Assembly (NCBI GenBank): GCA_903862505.1
Contig: CAIOYQ010000004.1
Location: 1 to 37,107, forward strand
Length of the DNA stretch: 37,107 nt
Source of the DNA: an uncultured Bacteroidota bacterium
Lineage (GTDB): Bacteria; Bacteroidota; Bacteroidia; Chitinophagales; Chitinophagaceae
Direction of reading: 5' to 3'
This document shows positions 16,648 through 26,966 of the stretch, piece after piece. The number at the start of each line of letters is the position of its first letter. Position 1 is the stretch's first letter. The translations under genes were made by a program, and so were the position numbers. A model generated the notes under the pieces. It worked only from the letters and a program-made list of their open reading frames with translations, ran no database searches and was not told where the DNA came from.

Positions 16648-18576
16648 ATGATTACCTCGCAAACCATTCAACAAATTACCAGCCGCATTGACATTATTGA
16701 TGTGGTAGGAGAATTTGTGAAGTTAAAAAAACGAGGTACTAATTATATTGGCAACTGCCCTTTTCACAACGAAAAATCGCCCTCTTTTACTGTTTCCCCT
16801 GCCAAAGAAATTTATAAATGTTTTGGTTGTGGCAAAAGTGGAAATACCATCACATTTTTGATGGAGCACGAAAAGTATAGTTATGTAGAAGCCCTCAGAT
16901 GGTTAGCGGCAAGATATAATATAGAAATAGAAGAAACCGAAACCAGCCCAGCCCAAAAAATAGCGCAGCAAGTGGCCGATAGCATTTATGCCATTAATCA
17001 TTTTGCTATGGAATGGTTTGCCAAGCAATATTGGGAAACCGAATTGGGTGAAGGTATTGCCCAAAGTTATATGCAACATCGTGGTTTTTTAAAACCCATT
17101 GTAGAGAAGTTTAAAATTGGATATAACCCTGCTGATAGAGACGGTTTAGCAAAAGCCCTAATTCAAAATCAATTCAATCCTGAACTGTTTGCAAGAACAG
17201 GTTTAGTAGTAGAAAGAAACGGAGAATGGCAGGACAATTATAGAGACCGTATTATTTTTCCCATACATAATACAACTGGAAAAATTATTGGATTTGGTGC
17301 AAGACAAATTGCTAAAAACGATAAGTCTCCAAAATATATAAATACACCAGAGAATGAAATTTATGTAAAGAGTAGAATCTTATATGGCTCCTACTTTGCA
17401 CGTAATTCCATTAATAGTAACGATGAGTGCTTACTGGTGGAAGGTTATACGGACGTGGTGAGTTTACACCAAGCAGGTATTGAAAATGTAGTGGCGAGTG
17501 GAGGTACTTCCTTAACCATGGACCAATTAAGACTGATTAAAAAGTATACACAGAACTTAACCATTATTTATGATGGTGATAGCGCAGGTGTAAAAGCGGC
17601 ATTGCGTGGATTGGATATGGCATTGGAAGAAGGACTCAATGTGCAATTAGTGTTGATCCCCGATAAGGAGGATCCGGATAGTTATGTAAACAAAGTGGGA
17701 CCCGATGCCTTTAGGGAATTTGTTCAAAGTAATAAAAAGGATTTTGTACTTTTTCAATTAGAAGTGCAATTACAAGATGTAGGGACCGATTTAAATAAGA
17801 AAAATATTTTAGTGAATCAGATTGCGGAGACACTAAGTAAAATTAATAAAGCAGAGGACTTTACTAAACTACAAGAATATGTAAGAAAGTGTAGTTCCCT
17901 ATTACGCATTGACGAAACAGGACTTACGCAGTTGGTGAATAAGTTTAAGCGAGATAAAATAGTTAAGGAAGAGAAGAAAATGTCTTATGACGAGGCTGCC
18001 ATACTCATGCCTAGCTTCCCTACTTCCGAAACAGAGGATACGAACCTTGGTTTAATTACCGATCATGATTTAGCACACGAAAAGCATTTAATAAAACTGC
18101 TTATTGAAAATGGCATTGAAAAAAACGAGGAAAGTAAGTTTATAGCCCAATATATATTTGATGCAATAGAAGGGTTCCCCTTGGAGCAACCAGATATGAT
18201 ATATTTAATGGAGGCCTATAAAAAATGGTTCTATGAAGGTAAAATGCCCAATGGAAAAACCTTACAATACCACCAGGATGAGCGTGTTCAAAAGTGGGTG
18301 GTAACCTTATTTGAACCTGAGCAAGAGTTAAGTTCAAGATGGAATGAAAAACTAGGCATAAAAGTAAAGGAGATAGAAAAAGACATCATGCTAGAAATTG
18401 ACAAGAGTCTCTTGTATTTTAAACTTAGAAAAATAAAAAAGATGATTCACTTGAATCAAGCGGACTTGGAAAATGCCAAGGATGCGGATCAGTTACAGCT
18501 TTTGCAAATACACAAGCATTTAAAAGACATTGAAAAGGAATTAACTGCCACTTTGGGTACGGTGATTTATAAATAA
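16648..18576 (+). CDS. dnaG: DNA primase DnaG
   Basis: CHC2 zinc finger 'CPFHNEKSPSFTVSPAKEIYKCFGCGKSGN', 'GFGARQI', Toprim 'LLVEGYTDVVSLHQAG' and 'IYDGDSAGVKAALRG'. Confidence 0.96.
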   Translation: MITSQTIQQITSRIDIIDVVGEFVKLKKRGTNYIGNCPFHNEKSPSFTVSPAKEIYKCFGCGKSGNTITFLMEHEKYSYVEALRWLAARYNIEIEETETSPAQKIAQQVADSIYAINHFAMEWFAKQYWETELGEGIAQSYMQHRGFLKPIVEKFKIGYNPADRDGLAKALIQNQFNPELFARTGLVVERNGEWQDNYRDRIIFPIHNTTGKIIGFGARQIAKNDKSPKYINTPENEIYVKSRILYGSYFARNSINSNDECLLVEGYTDVVSLHQAGIENVVASGGTSLTMDQLRLIKKYTQNLTIIYDGDSAGVKAALRGLDMALEEGLNVQLVLIPDKEDPDSYVNKVGPDAFREFVQSNKKDFVLFQLEVQLQDVGTDLNKKNILVNQIAETLSKINKAEDFTKLQEYVRKCSSLLRIDETGLTQLVNKFKRDKIVKEEKKMSYDEAAILMPSFPTSETEDTNLGLITDHDLAHEKHLIKLLIENGIEKNEESKFIAQYIFDAIEGFPLEQPDMIYLMEAYKKWFYEGKMPNGKTLQYHQDERVQKWVVTLFEPEQELSSRWNEKLGIKVKEIEKDIMLEIDKSLLYFKLRKIKKMIHLNQADLENAKDADQLQLLQIHKHLKDIEKELTATLGTVIYK

Positions 18577-18604
18577 AAAAGCCACTACTTTCATAGCGGC
18601 TTTA
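18576..18604. terminator. Terminator between convergent dnaG and the OmdA-domain gene
   Basis: aaaaagccacta-ctttca-tagcggcttt (one G.T wobble). Confidence 0.65.
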
Positions 18605-18640
18605 GTTATACTTACTAACTAATCAATTTTATTGTTGGTC

Positions 18641-19309
18641 CTACTTTTCAGAAGGATTGTTTTTACCTGCTAATAATTTTTGCAAGGTTGCTTCCAAACG
18701 CTTTAGTTTGGTCTCCTCTTTCTTGGCCCCTTGAATCCAACTTAAGTATTCTTTTTGGTTGATTACAGAAAGGGTGCTAAAAAAATCTCTCGCTTCGTCG
18801 TGCGCAGCTAAAATTTTATCAAGCTCTATTGGAAGTGCAATAATTCTTTTTGCAAAATCATCCACTTTAATATCTGCTGACTTAAATTCAACAAAGGCTC
18901 TATTCTTATTTGGTAACTGGTCTACTTTCTTAAAACGCATTGCGGTCCAAACATGATCCAAAGTAACCTGACGAATGGCTTCATATTCATTTTTAGAGAG
19001 GATCTCCCAGCTTGCATCCCTATTTAAATCAGAAACAATCTTAGAGCTGGTTTTAGGATAGGCAATCCACAATTTACATTCTGGATGTAAAGCGGAGAAT
19101 ACTTCTTTTAAGATATTGTTTAACTGAAGCTGGTTAATGGCAAAAATTAACGCATAATCTACCTTCCTTGTTTTTAATAAAGGCGTGATATTTTTATTGT
19201 AATTTAATTTTGCGAATTGTTTCTCTATTGAGGAAGGCAACCCTTGAATCAGTAAATTTTTCTCATCTTTCAACTGCAACTTCTCTAAAATATGCTGAGG
19301 ACCTGTCAT
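18641..19309 (-). CDS. YdeI/OmpD-associated (OmdA-type C-terminal) domain protein
   Basis: C-terminal 'ALPIELDKILAAHDEARDFFSTLSVINQKEYLSWIQGAKKEETKLKRLEATLQKL' resembles the YdeI/OmdA domain. Confidence 0.7.
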   Translation of the reverse strand: MTGPQHILEKLQLKDEKNLLIQGLPSSIEKQFAKLNYNKNITPLLKTRKVDYALIFAINQLQLNNILKEVFSALHPECKLWIAYPKTSSKIVSDLNRDASWEILSKNEYEAIRQVTLDHVWTAMRFKKVDQLPNKNRAFVEFKSADIKVDDFAKRIIALPIELDKILAAHDEARDFFSTLSVINQKEYLSWIQGAKKEETKLKRLEATLQKLLAGKNNPSEK

Positions 19310-19403
19310 AATAAAAATATTAAGGGAGGACGAAGTTACTAAATTCTAAGTTAGTATAGATAATAAACCAATAAAAAGATACAAATAATTGAAAATCAGC
19401 TAA

Positions 19404-20045
19404 TTAAACTCCTTGTGATTTGCTCCTATTTTTGAATAAAGGCACTTTATTCTCTGTGCCTTTTAATAGACGGCCAATGTTCTTTTGGTGGGTAATAATC
19501 ACCATTAAGGCTACGATAATTGCAAATAAACGATACATGGTTTCCCTCTCATTAAAAATAAATAAGATTAAGACCATAAAGGCAACCCCAGCCAACATAG
19601 AGCTTAAGGAAACAAAACGAGTAATAATTAACGTAAAAGCAAACACCATTAAACACAATAAAGCAACCATGGGTTGAATTGCAATGGTCATACCCAATAA
19701 GGTAGCAACGCCCTTTCCTCCTTTAAACTCCGCCCAAATAGGGAAAATATGTCCAACCACAGCAGTCAATCCAAGAATGATCATGAAGTTGGTCCTGGCT
19801 AATTCATGCGATAAATAGAAAGGTATTAAAATGTACAAGGAAGTTGCTAATATGCCTTTGGAAACATCAACGAGCATCACGAAGCTTCCCCATTTTGAAC
19901 CCAATACTCTAAAAGTATTCGTGGCACCCGCGTTCCCGCTACCGTAGTTTCTAATATCAATGTTAAAAACATACTTACTAATCCAAACCGAAGTGGGTAT
20001 GGAGCCAATTAAATATGCAAATATTACTAGTATTGATTCGTTCAT
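19404..20045 (-). CDS. plsY: Acyl-phosphate glycerol-3-phosphate acyltransferase PlsY
   Basis: 'YLIGSIPTSVWISK', 'RNYGSGNAGATNTFRVLGSKWG', 'VGHIFPIWAEFKGGKGVATLLGM'. Confidence 0.95.
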   Translation of the reverse strand: MNESILVIFAYLIGSIPTSVWISKYVFNIDIRNYGSGNAGATNTFRVLGSKWGSFVMLVDVSKGILATSLYILIPFYLSHELARTNFMIILGLTAVVGHIFPIWAEFKGGKGVATLLGMTIAIQPMVALLCLMVFAFTLIITRFVSLSSMLAGVAFMVLILFIFNERETMYRLFAIIVALMVIITHQKNIGRLLKGTENKVPLFKNRSKSQGV

Positions 20046-20064
20046 AGATCCTGTTTAGGAAATA

Positions 20065-20072
20065 CAAATATA
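20065..20072 (-). promoter_or_regulatory. Candidate -7 box TATATTTG for plsY
   Basis: Minus-strand TAnnTTTG with proximal end 20 nt before the ATG. Confidence 0.45.
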
Positions 20073-20117
20073 CATCCAAAAAATTAATGATTTGTTAACA
20101 TTAGCATTTTATATAAC

Positions 20118-21029
20118 CTATGGTCTATTAAATAGGAGGCTAATCCAGCCATTCCTTTGCTTCTGGCTTAGGAAATTCCAGCCATTTTGAGCAGCCAAAT
20201 GAATCATATCTGATTGATCTTCAATAAGTAAGCCACTTAGTACCAATTGTCCCCCTGCTTTCCCGGCATGGGTAAGCTCAAGCATATTGGCCTCTATGAT
20301 ATGTCTATTTACATTGGCTAGAATAATATCGAAGTGATCGGTTTGAATAGCAGACTCCACTTTTTTAATAATAATAGACTTGCTACTATTATTATGGGTA
20401 TTTTCTAATGCATTTTCAATGCACCAATCGTCATTGTCAACCGCAAGCACCTTAGCAGCCCCTAATTTTTGGGCTAGAATAGCTAAAATCCCTGTACCGG
20501 TCCCAAAATCATACACGGTCTTACCCGCAAAATCCATTTCCGACATCATTTGTATTACGGTATAGGTGGTTCCATGATGCCCTGTTCCAAAACTCATTTT
20601 AGGGGTGATATTAATCTCATATTTTACCTGCGGCTCAAAATGAGGATGAAAATGAGCACGAATACCCACAAAATCATCTATCCTAACAGGTTCGAAATTA
20701 GATTCCCAAATAGCATTCCAATTTTCTTCCTTAACAATTGATTTAGAATAAGTTAAATTATACTGTTTAAATATTATATCCAACTCATTATTTAAATTTT
20801 GTGCCTCAAATTCGGTACTTAAGATAAAGGTTTTGCAGTGACCAGCTCCAGCACCTAAGCCAGCCGTTGAACCTAGTACACTACTCATGCCTACCCCATT
20901 ATTAATGCCAGTAGCAGCTTCCTCCTCATTAAAGCCATCAAAACCTATATTGGATAATTGGGCGACCAGAAGCTCAAACTGGTCCTGATTTTCAAAATTA
21001 AAGGCGATTTGAACGTATTCTTTAGACAT
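20118..21029 (-). CDS. prmA: Ribosomal protein L11 methyltransferase
   Basis: 'MSFGTGHHGTTYTVIQMM', SAM motif 'VYDFGTGTGILAILAQKLGA', 'IILANVNRHIIEANM'. Start moved to the internal ATG (MSKEYVQIAF). Confidence 0.92.
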   Translation of the reverse strand: MSKEYVQIAFNFENQDQFELLVAQLSNIGFDGFNEEEAATGINNGVGMSSVLGSTAGLGAGAGHCKTFILSTEFEAQNLNNELDIIFKQYNLTYSKSIVKEENWNAIWESNFEPVRIDDFVGIRAHFHPHFEPQVKYEINITPKMSFGTGHHGTTYTVIQMMSEMDFAGKTVYDFGTGTGILAILAQKLGAAKVLAVDNDDWCIENALENTHNNSSKSIIIKKVESAIQTDHFDIILANVNRHIIEANMLELTHAGKAGGQLVLSGLLIEDQSDMIHLAAQNGWNFLSQKQRNGWISLLFNRP

Positions 21030-21036
21030 GGGGGAA

Positions 21037-21744
21037 TTATAATGCATTGAGGAAGTTAACCATTTTGGCTATTTGATCCTCATTCTTGAAGCTCACTTTA
21101 TTTTCATTAACATATTTGGCATACGCTTCTGCTTTATCAGCAAATAAGCTTGTAAAGAACGCTTGGTCTTTTTTAACCCTTTTCATTACCCCATTTTGAT
21201 AAACATACCAATTTTCTCGGGACACAAACTCTTTAGATCTTTCGCCAGATAACTCGTTATTTCTTTCTTCCATGGACTTATTGATAGACTTTAGTAAGGT
21301 TACTTTTCCATTAGATAAAACTTGGTAAAAGTGAATTGTAGTTTGATTGTCTATGGCAGGAAATCCTGATTGAAAAGTGTATTTTTTAACTTCTTGACGT
21401 ACGGTATCATTAAAACTAATTAACGAAACCAATCCCTTTCCAATAAAACCCTCCCTAGAAGAAGCGGATATAAACTCAACCTCATGTTCCACTAAATTTA
21501 ACTTAGCCTTTATATCCATATACTTTTTCCCATCCCGCATTTCAATGGATGAAAATTTATAAATAGGGAAATAATAAGCACTGCCAGCAACATCAGCATA
21601 TTTATTTTCAAATGCCTTACCATTTGCATCACTTAAAAAAATTTGGGTCCCCCATTTACCTGTTGTACCAAGCGTATTTTGCTGTGCTTTAATATGATTC
21701 ATACCAATAAACAACATTATAAATATGCCAATCAACTTTTGCAT
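21037..21744 (-). CDS. Secreted hypothetical protein
   Basis: Signal peptide if started at the ATG at 21744 ('MQKLIGIFIMLFIGMNHIKAQ'). The upstream part of the ORF crosses a terminator and overlaps susD antisense, so it is not coding. Stop lies 7 nt before the prmA ATG. Confidence 0.75.
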   Translation of the reverse strand: MQKLIGIFIMLFIGMNHIKAQQNTLGTTGKWGTQIFLSDANGKAFENKYADVAGSAYYFPIYKFSSIEMRDGKKYMDIKAKLNLVEHEVEFISASSREGFIGKGLVSLISFNDTVRQEVKKYTFQSGFPAIDNQTTIHFYQVLSNGKVTLLKSINKSMEERNNELSGERSKEFVSRENWYVYQNGVMKRVKKDQAFFTSLFADKAEAYAKYVNENKVSFKNEDQIAKMVNFLNAL

Positions 21745-21785
21745 GTTAACTATTTTATTATTATAAAGATACGAAGGCCTAAAAT

Positions 21786-21814
21786 AAAACAAGACCCCGA
21801 GGGGTCTTGTTTTT
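21786..21814. terminator. Strong terminator downstream of susD
   Basis: aaaacaagacccc-ga-ggggtcttgtttt. Confidence 0.88.
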
Positions 21815-21847
21815 GTATAAATCCAAAGAAATAGATTTGCTAACCGA

Positions 21848-23491
21848 CTATTGTTTAGGATTCTTAGTTGGAGCCGATCCAGCAGCAGCCGGATTGTATG
21901 CCAACTCATTATCTGGAACATCCCAATAATCTAAGAAACCATAAACGATTGACGCGTTTGTATTTACTACACCTGTAGAAGATATCACTGTTACACCAGT
22001 ACGAGCCTTATCTGGAGCAATGATATCCCAACGACGCGCATCATAGAAAGATAAGCCTTTGAATGCTAATGCGATTCTGCGCTCTCTTCTTAATTGCTCA
22101 TAGGCAGCAGCTTGAGTTAAACCAGCACCTAATGCTGTTAATCCAGCACCTTGGTAGGTTCTAACTGCATCAATAGAAGCAGCACCCGCATCAATTTGTC
22201 CTGTCATAATCAAAGCTTCTGCTTTCATTAATTCATTTTCTTCGAAAGTACCAGCCATCGTAATTTCATTTGCACCAATTACGTTATTAGCGTAAGTATA
22301 AACACCCGCTAAACCAGCGCCTGCATATTTTAAACTATAACGTGTATTGAATGAATTACCACGGTCTGTATTGAACAAACCAACAGATGATAGAGTAATT
22401 ACGTTTTGATCTTTACGCTTATCTCCTGCAACGAAGTCCGATACCCAACGCTCACTTAATTTGTAAGTATTGGTTGAACCTGTTGTAGATGCTTGACCAA
22501 TCTTATCCGCTACAGTAGTCTCAATAAAGCTACCATTCGCGTCGGTACGTGCAGTAAATATTAAGTCAGTAGACTTAATACCATCATTTACTAAAGTTAA
22601 AATACTAGACCATTGAGCACTTGTCATGCTTGATCTTAGTGTATTCACAAGAATATTTCTTGCTTTCATAGTATTGATATTTCTTTTCCACATATCAATG
22701 GTTAAGATACCACCTTTACCCTTTTGTAAATAAGTTGGGATTAACTTTCCTAAAGTAGCAGTATAATCCGTTGTAGAAGTTGCTCCACCTAATGAAGTAA
22801 CTGCTTTATCAAAATTTGAAGATGCTTCAGCAATAATTGCTTCTTTAGTTACATAGTTTCCGTTTGTAGCCGCATCTGCAGTTGTTGCATTTTGAATTAA
22901 ACCTGCATAATAAGTAGAACCGATTCTGCTATAAGCATACCCTTTCCACCAATAAGCCCAAGCTTTAATGGTTGCTTTTTTAGTTGCTGCACCCGCACCT
23001 GTGAAAGTGGTTTTGTCAGCAAGCTCTAAAATAGAGTTTGATGCAGTAATCAAATTGTACATGTAAGCCCACTCATAAAAAGTAGTATTGCTTCCACCCT
23101 GTGCATTTTGATTTGCGTAACGTACTAATTCATACTGTGTTTTAGGATTACTTGGATTAGTAACAACTGTTCCATTATCCAAAGTTACCTTATTAGGACA
23201 CCCAATTTGGTTCATGAAAGCATTCGCAGCTTCTGCACCAATTACGTCTCCCATGATTTCAGAAAATCCAATTGCACCGGCCCAAAAACGACCGTATACA
23301 CCATCGGAATATTTCAAGTTGTAAAAACCATTTAAGTAAACGGTTCCCTGCGCCAAAGCAATTGCACCGTTTTCAGTTTGTGCACTATTTGGAGTAGGTG
23401 AGTTTACGTTGGTAATATCAAGATCCTTCTTACAAGCTGTTAAGCTTAAAGTAACCCCTAATATTCCAACCAAAATTTTATTATTCTTCAT
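21848..23491 (-). CDS. SusD/RagB family outer-membrane lipoprotein
   Basis: Lipobox 'GVTLSLTACKKD', 'ELMKAEALIMTGQIDAGAASIDAVR', C-terminal 'RRERRIALAFKGLSFYDARRW…YWDVPDNELAYNPA'. Confidence 0.9.
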   Translation of the reverse strand: MKNNKILVGILGVTLSLTACKKDLDITNVNSPTPNSAQTENGAIALAQGTVYLNGFYNLKYSDGVYGRFWAGAIGFSEIMGDVIGAEAANAFMNQIGCPNKVTLDNGTVVTNPSNPKTQYELVRYANQNAQGGSNTTFYEWAYMYNLITASNSILELADKTTFTGAGAATKKATIKAWAYWWKGYAYSRIGSTYYAGLIQNATTADAATNGNYVTKEAIIAEASSNFDKAVTSLGGATSTTDYTATLGKLIPTYLQKGKGGILTIDMWKRNINTMKARNILVNTLRSSMTSAQWSSILTLVNDGIKSTDLIFTARTDANGSFIETTVADKIGQASTTGSTNTYKLSERWVSDFVAGDKRKDQNVITLSSVGLFNTDRGNSFNTRYSLKYAGAGLAGVYTYANNVIGANEITMAGTFEENELMKAEALIMTGQIDAGAASIDAVRTYQGAGLTALGAGLTQAAAYEQLRRERRIALAFKGLSFYDARRWDIIAPDKARTGVTVISSTGVVNTNASIVYGFLDYWDVPDNELAYNPAAAGSAPTKNPKQ

Positions 23492-23516
23492 TGCTAATAA
23501 TTTAAAAGATTAAGGT

Positions 23517-26500
23517 TTAAAATCCTACGTTCAAACCTACAGTGTAAGATTTTGTGTTAGGAATAGTATTGTGGTCAAGACCGCGATCAAATGCTGAGTT
23601 CGTAGAATAGTTAACCTCAGGATCCATACCAGAGTAAGGAGTAAAAGTTAACAAGTTACGACCTGATAATACTAATTGTAAGCGATTTGCAAATTTGATT
23701 TTAGTCAATTTAGCGATATCAACGCCTACAGAAAGATTTCTTAAACGCCAGAAAGAAGCGTCTTCGTAGAAATAGTTCTTAGTACCATTTGCAGCACCAC
23801 CAGCATACATACTACGATAGAACGAAGTAAATGCTTGCGTCTCTCCATTGATTGTAACAGGCTTGTCATAATCAGAGTGGATACCATCACGATACATCCA
23901 TTGCTTAGTTTGGTTGTACAAGTGTGCACCTGCAATCCAATCCCACTGCATGCTAAATGTTAAGGTATTTTTATATTGTAAATTGTTGATAAAGCTCATG
24001 TTAAACTTAGGGTTTGGATCACCAAGGCTAGATTGACCTGGTAAAGCCACCGCTTGTCTAGTTGCTTTATTAACAACCCATCCGTTACTAGCTACTTCAT
24101 ATAAAGATCTAGAAGCTTCTGGGATCATTGCAATACCGGTTACAGGATTGATTTCATCCAAAGACTTCATCATTTTGAAGCCAAAGAACTGACCAATCTT
24201 ATATCCTTGTTGTAATGTAATACCTACGCTACCTGCAGAAGATAATAAAATTACTGGAGGTCCTTTTACATAAGAGATTTCAGAATTTTGTTGAGAATAG
24301 TTTGTGATGAAATCCCAAGTTAAATCCTTACCAGAATAAACATTCAAGTTTAATGAAGCTTGTATACCATTAGATTTCAAACCAAACGCATTATCCAATT
24401 TGCCACCTACACCTGTAGAAGGTGCAGCGTCAACTCTGTAGATTGCGTTCGTAGTTTCTCTTTCCCATACAGTAGCAGAAACATTGGCTGTTTTAAACCA
24501 ATTTCCTTTTCCTAATGTAAAAGTCAAATCTGTACCATATTCAGTTTCTTTAGATAATTCCACTGATAAGTTTGGATTTGGGTTTGTGGTAGGGAAAGTA
24601 AATACGCTTGAACCCCCTAAGTTAGCAGCACCCAACACTGTAAAACGTTGGAACGCACCTGGTTGAATACCCGCTTCTCCGTAACCTGCTCTGAATTTAA
24701 CTTCTGATAATACATTTGAAATTTTCAAATCCTGCCAGAACTTTAAGTTAGATAAAGTAAAGAAGAAGTCACCTCTAGGGAATGTTTGTGCAGTTGCACC
24801 AGAACCGAATGCAGAAGAGAAGTCACTTCTAACACCCACAGAGACTCCTGTGAAGTTAGAATACTCAAATCTTTGATTCGCTAAAACACCATAAGTTACA
24901 AATGGCTCAATATAATCACTTAATACTCTATAAGTAGCTGCTTGAGACATATTCCATGGTGCATATCCTGGACCATCAAAACCTGCTGCAGCAAAAGATT
25001 TTCTTTGATTACGACGGTAATCAAATGCAGCGGTTGTGAAAGTTTTTAAAGGGATATTAATATTGAAATCTTTTTCAAAATCGGTACGGAAGTTCACTGT
25101 TCCAATAAAGTTTTGGAAAGTAGTTCTGTCTACGAAATTATTAATCTCACCAGTAGTGAACGCAGTAGGCGCTGGAGAATAGTTATACATATAACGATTC
25201 TGTAACACTCTATTTTTATTATTCCATTGCTCATCAAACTTATAAGTCGTATTGCTATTGTTATAGTTCAATGCATATTTAGCATCAAATTCTAAGAACT
25301 TAGGCAACTTATAGTTTAAGTTAAAGCTTTGGATTACATCTACCGTAGCAATCAAAGTGCTAGACTCTTGATTGGTAGAGAATGGATTTGAGTGGTTTAC
25401 ACCACCTGCAGCACCAAAGAAGGTTGCATATTTGCCATCCTCGTTCTTTTGATCAAACGGTAAAAATGGACGCGCATTGTTAATTGCAAATACAACTCCA
25501 CGACCAGTTTGGTCATTCAAAGTATTCTTTGTGTAAATCAATTGCGTTGTACTTGTGAATTTCAAACCTTTCGCTAATTCAAAACCTAATTTAGAAGTTA
25601 AGTTAGAACGAGAGAAATCACCATTATTGATGAAGTTTGAATTTTGTTGGTTGTTTGATACTGAAAATAAGAAGTCAAACTTATCTTTTGCACCAGACAT
25701 TGTAATTGAGTTATTCGTTGCATAACCTTGTTGTAAGAACATCTTGTAATGGTCAATGTACTTTAAGTTGGCATTGTATGGTTTGTTTTGGTAACTCGTT
25801 AAACCTAAAGAGTTGTATTGAACGTCACCATTGTATACCAATGTAGATGGATCTAATGTCATGATGGCACCAGAACCAGTTAATACATTGTTTGAACCAT
25901 CGGTTACGAACGCATGGTTTTTAGCTTTTGATAAACCACCAATATTTAATAATTCATTGGTTGTTGCACTAGAACTAAATTCAATATTTACTTTACCAGC
26001 TTTACCCTTTTTAGTAAATAATTGAATAACACCATTCGCACCTTGCGCACCATATAAAGATGCAGCAGCAGCACCTTGTACTACCTCTACTCTTTCAATG
26101 ATGTTTACGTCGATAGAGTTTAAACTTGTACCGCGTGCTTCAATACCATCAATTAAGATCATAGGTGAAGTTCCTGCTTGTACAGAGTTAATACCTCTTA
26201 ACAAAATTTGTAAAGGACGACCTGGATTACCATTCGTACTTTGAATTTGAGCACCAGCAATCTGACCAACTAATTGTTGACCAACATCACCAGTAGGTAC
26301 TTTAACTTGGTTAGATAGGTTTACAGATTCAACTGCAAAAGCTAATTTCTTTTTGCTAGTTGCTGCACCCACTCCCGTTACTACTACGTCTGCTAATGCT
26401 TTAACATCAGACGTTAATTTAATTGTTAAATTACTACCTGTAGCAAATGCTTCGGTTCCTTCAAAGCCTAAAGCTGAAACAACTAAAGTTGCTCCTTTTT

Positions 26501-26693
26501 TTACCGAGATCGTAAAACTACCATCATTGGCAGCGCTTGTTCCTTTCTTAGTGCTTTTGTCAAGGACACTCGCTCCAACAACAGGCGCATTTTTTTCGTC
26601 GATAACCTTTCCGGTTACTGTAATTGTTTGTGCATGTCCAACCATAATGGTTAGTATGAAAGCACAAACACTTACAAGGATTTTTTTACCCAT
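23517..26693 (-). CDS. SusC/RagA family TonB-linked outer-membrane protein
   Basis: Signal peptide, carboxypeptidase-regulatory-like domain 'VTGKVIDEKNAPVVGASVLDKSTKKGTSAANDGSF', plug 'GVGAATSKKKLAFAVESV…SLYGAQGANGVIQLFTKKGK', C-terminal 'TKSYTVGLNVGF'. Confidence 0.94.
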   Translation of the reverse strand: MGKKILVSVCAFILTIMVGHAQTITVTGKVIDEKNAPVVGASVLDKSTKKGTSAANDGSFTISVKKGATLVVSALGFEGTEAFATGSNLTIKLTSDVKALADVVVTGVGAATSKKKLAFAVESVNLSNQVKVPTGDVGQQLVGQIAGAQIQSTNGNPGRPLQILLRGINSVQAGTSPMILIDGIEARGTSLNSIDVNIIERVEVVQGAAAASLYGAQGANGVIQLFTKKGKAGKVNIEFSSSATTNELLNIGGLSKAKNHAFVTDGSNNVLTGSGAIMTLDPSTLVYNGDVQYNSLGLTSYQNKPYNANLKYIDHYKMFLQQGYATNNSITMSGAKDKFDFLFSVSNNQQNSNFINNGDFSRSNLTSKLGFELAKGLKFTSTTQLIYTKNTLNDQTGRGVVFAINNARPFLPFDQKNEDGKYATFFGAAGGVNHSNPFSTNQESSTLIATVDVIQSFNLNYKLPKFLEFDAKYALNYNNSNTTYKFDEQWNNKNRVLQNRYMYNYSPAPTAFTTGEINNFVDRTTFQNFIGTVNFRTDFEKDFNINIPLKTFTTAAFDYRRNQRKSFAAAGFDGPGYAPWNMSQAATYRVLSDYIEPFVTYGVLANQRFEYSNFTGVSVGVRSDFSSAFGSGATAQTFPRGDFFFTLSNLKFWQDLKISNVLSEVKFRAGYGEAGIQPGAFQRFTVLGAANLGGSSVFTFPTTNPNPNLSVELSKETEYGTDLTFTLGKGNWFKTANVSATVWERETTNAIYRVDAAPSTGVGGKLDNAFGLKSNGIQASLNLNVYSGKDLTWDFITNYSQQNSEISYVKGPPVILLSSAGSVGITLQQGYKIGQFFGFKMMKSLDEINPVTGIAMIPEASRSLYEVASNGWVVNKATRQAVALPGQSSLGDPNPKFNMSFINNLQYKNTLTFSMQWDWIAGAHLYNQTKQWMYRDGIHSDYDKPVTINGETQAFTSFYRSMYAGGAANGTKNYFYEDASFWRLRNLSVGVDIAKLTKIKFANRLQLVLSGRNLLTFTPYSGMDPEVNYSTNSAFDRGLDHNTIPNTKSYTVGLNVGF

Positions 26694-26910
26694 GTTTTAT
26701 GTTTTGTTTTAAAAATATTGTCCCAAATAAATAAGCCTGTAAACGATGTATTAATACACCTCTCACAAGCTTTCAAACACGAATATAAAAAATAAATTGC
26801 AATTGTTATCTAATTGTTAACTTATTTTAACGGTTTTTTTAAGAAATTTATATAGATAAATCAATTTTTACGTTAAGCCTTTTATTAAAAAAAATTAAAC
26901 AAAGCTAAAC

Positions 26911-26942
26911 AAAAAATCCCCCCAATTGCTTGAGAGGATTTT
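26911..26942 (-). terminator. Terminator downstream of pnp
   Basis: Minus strand aaaatcctctcaa-gcaa-…ttggggggatttttt; 13-bp stem with two G.U pairs and a T-run. Confidence 0.65.
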
Positions 26943-26966
26943 GATATCTAATATCTTGAATGTAAA

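Noticed and set aside
21745-21921. N-terminal extension of the 21037-21921 ORF
   Set aside because: It crosses a strong terminator and overlaps the susD 3' end; the internal ATG at 21744 gives a clean signal peptide.
26353-26712. 119-aa plus-strand ORF over the susC N-terminus
   Set aside because: Antisense to a confident susC signal peptide and plug region; no independent evidence.
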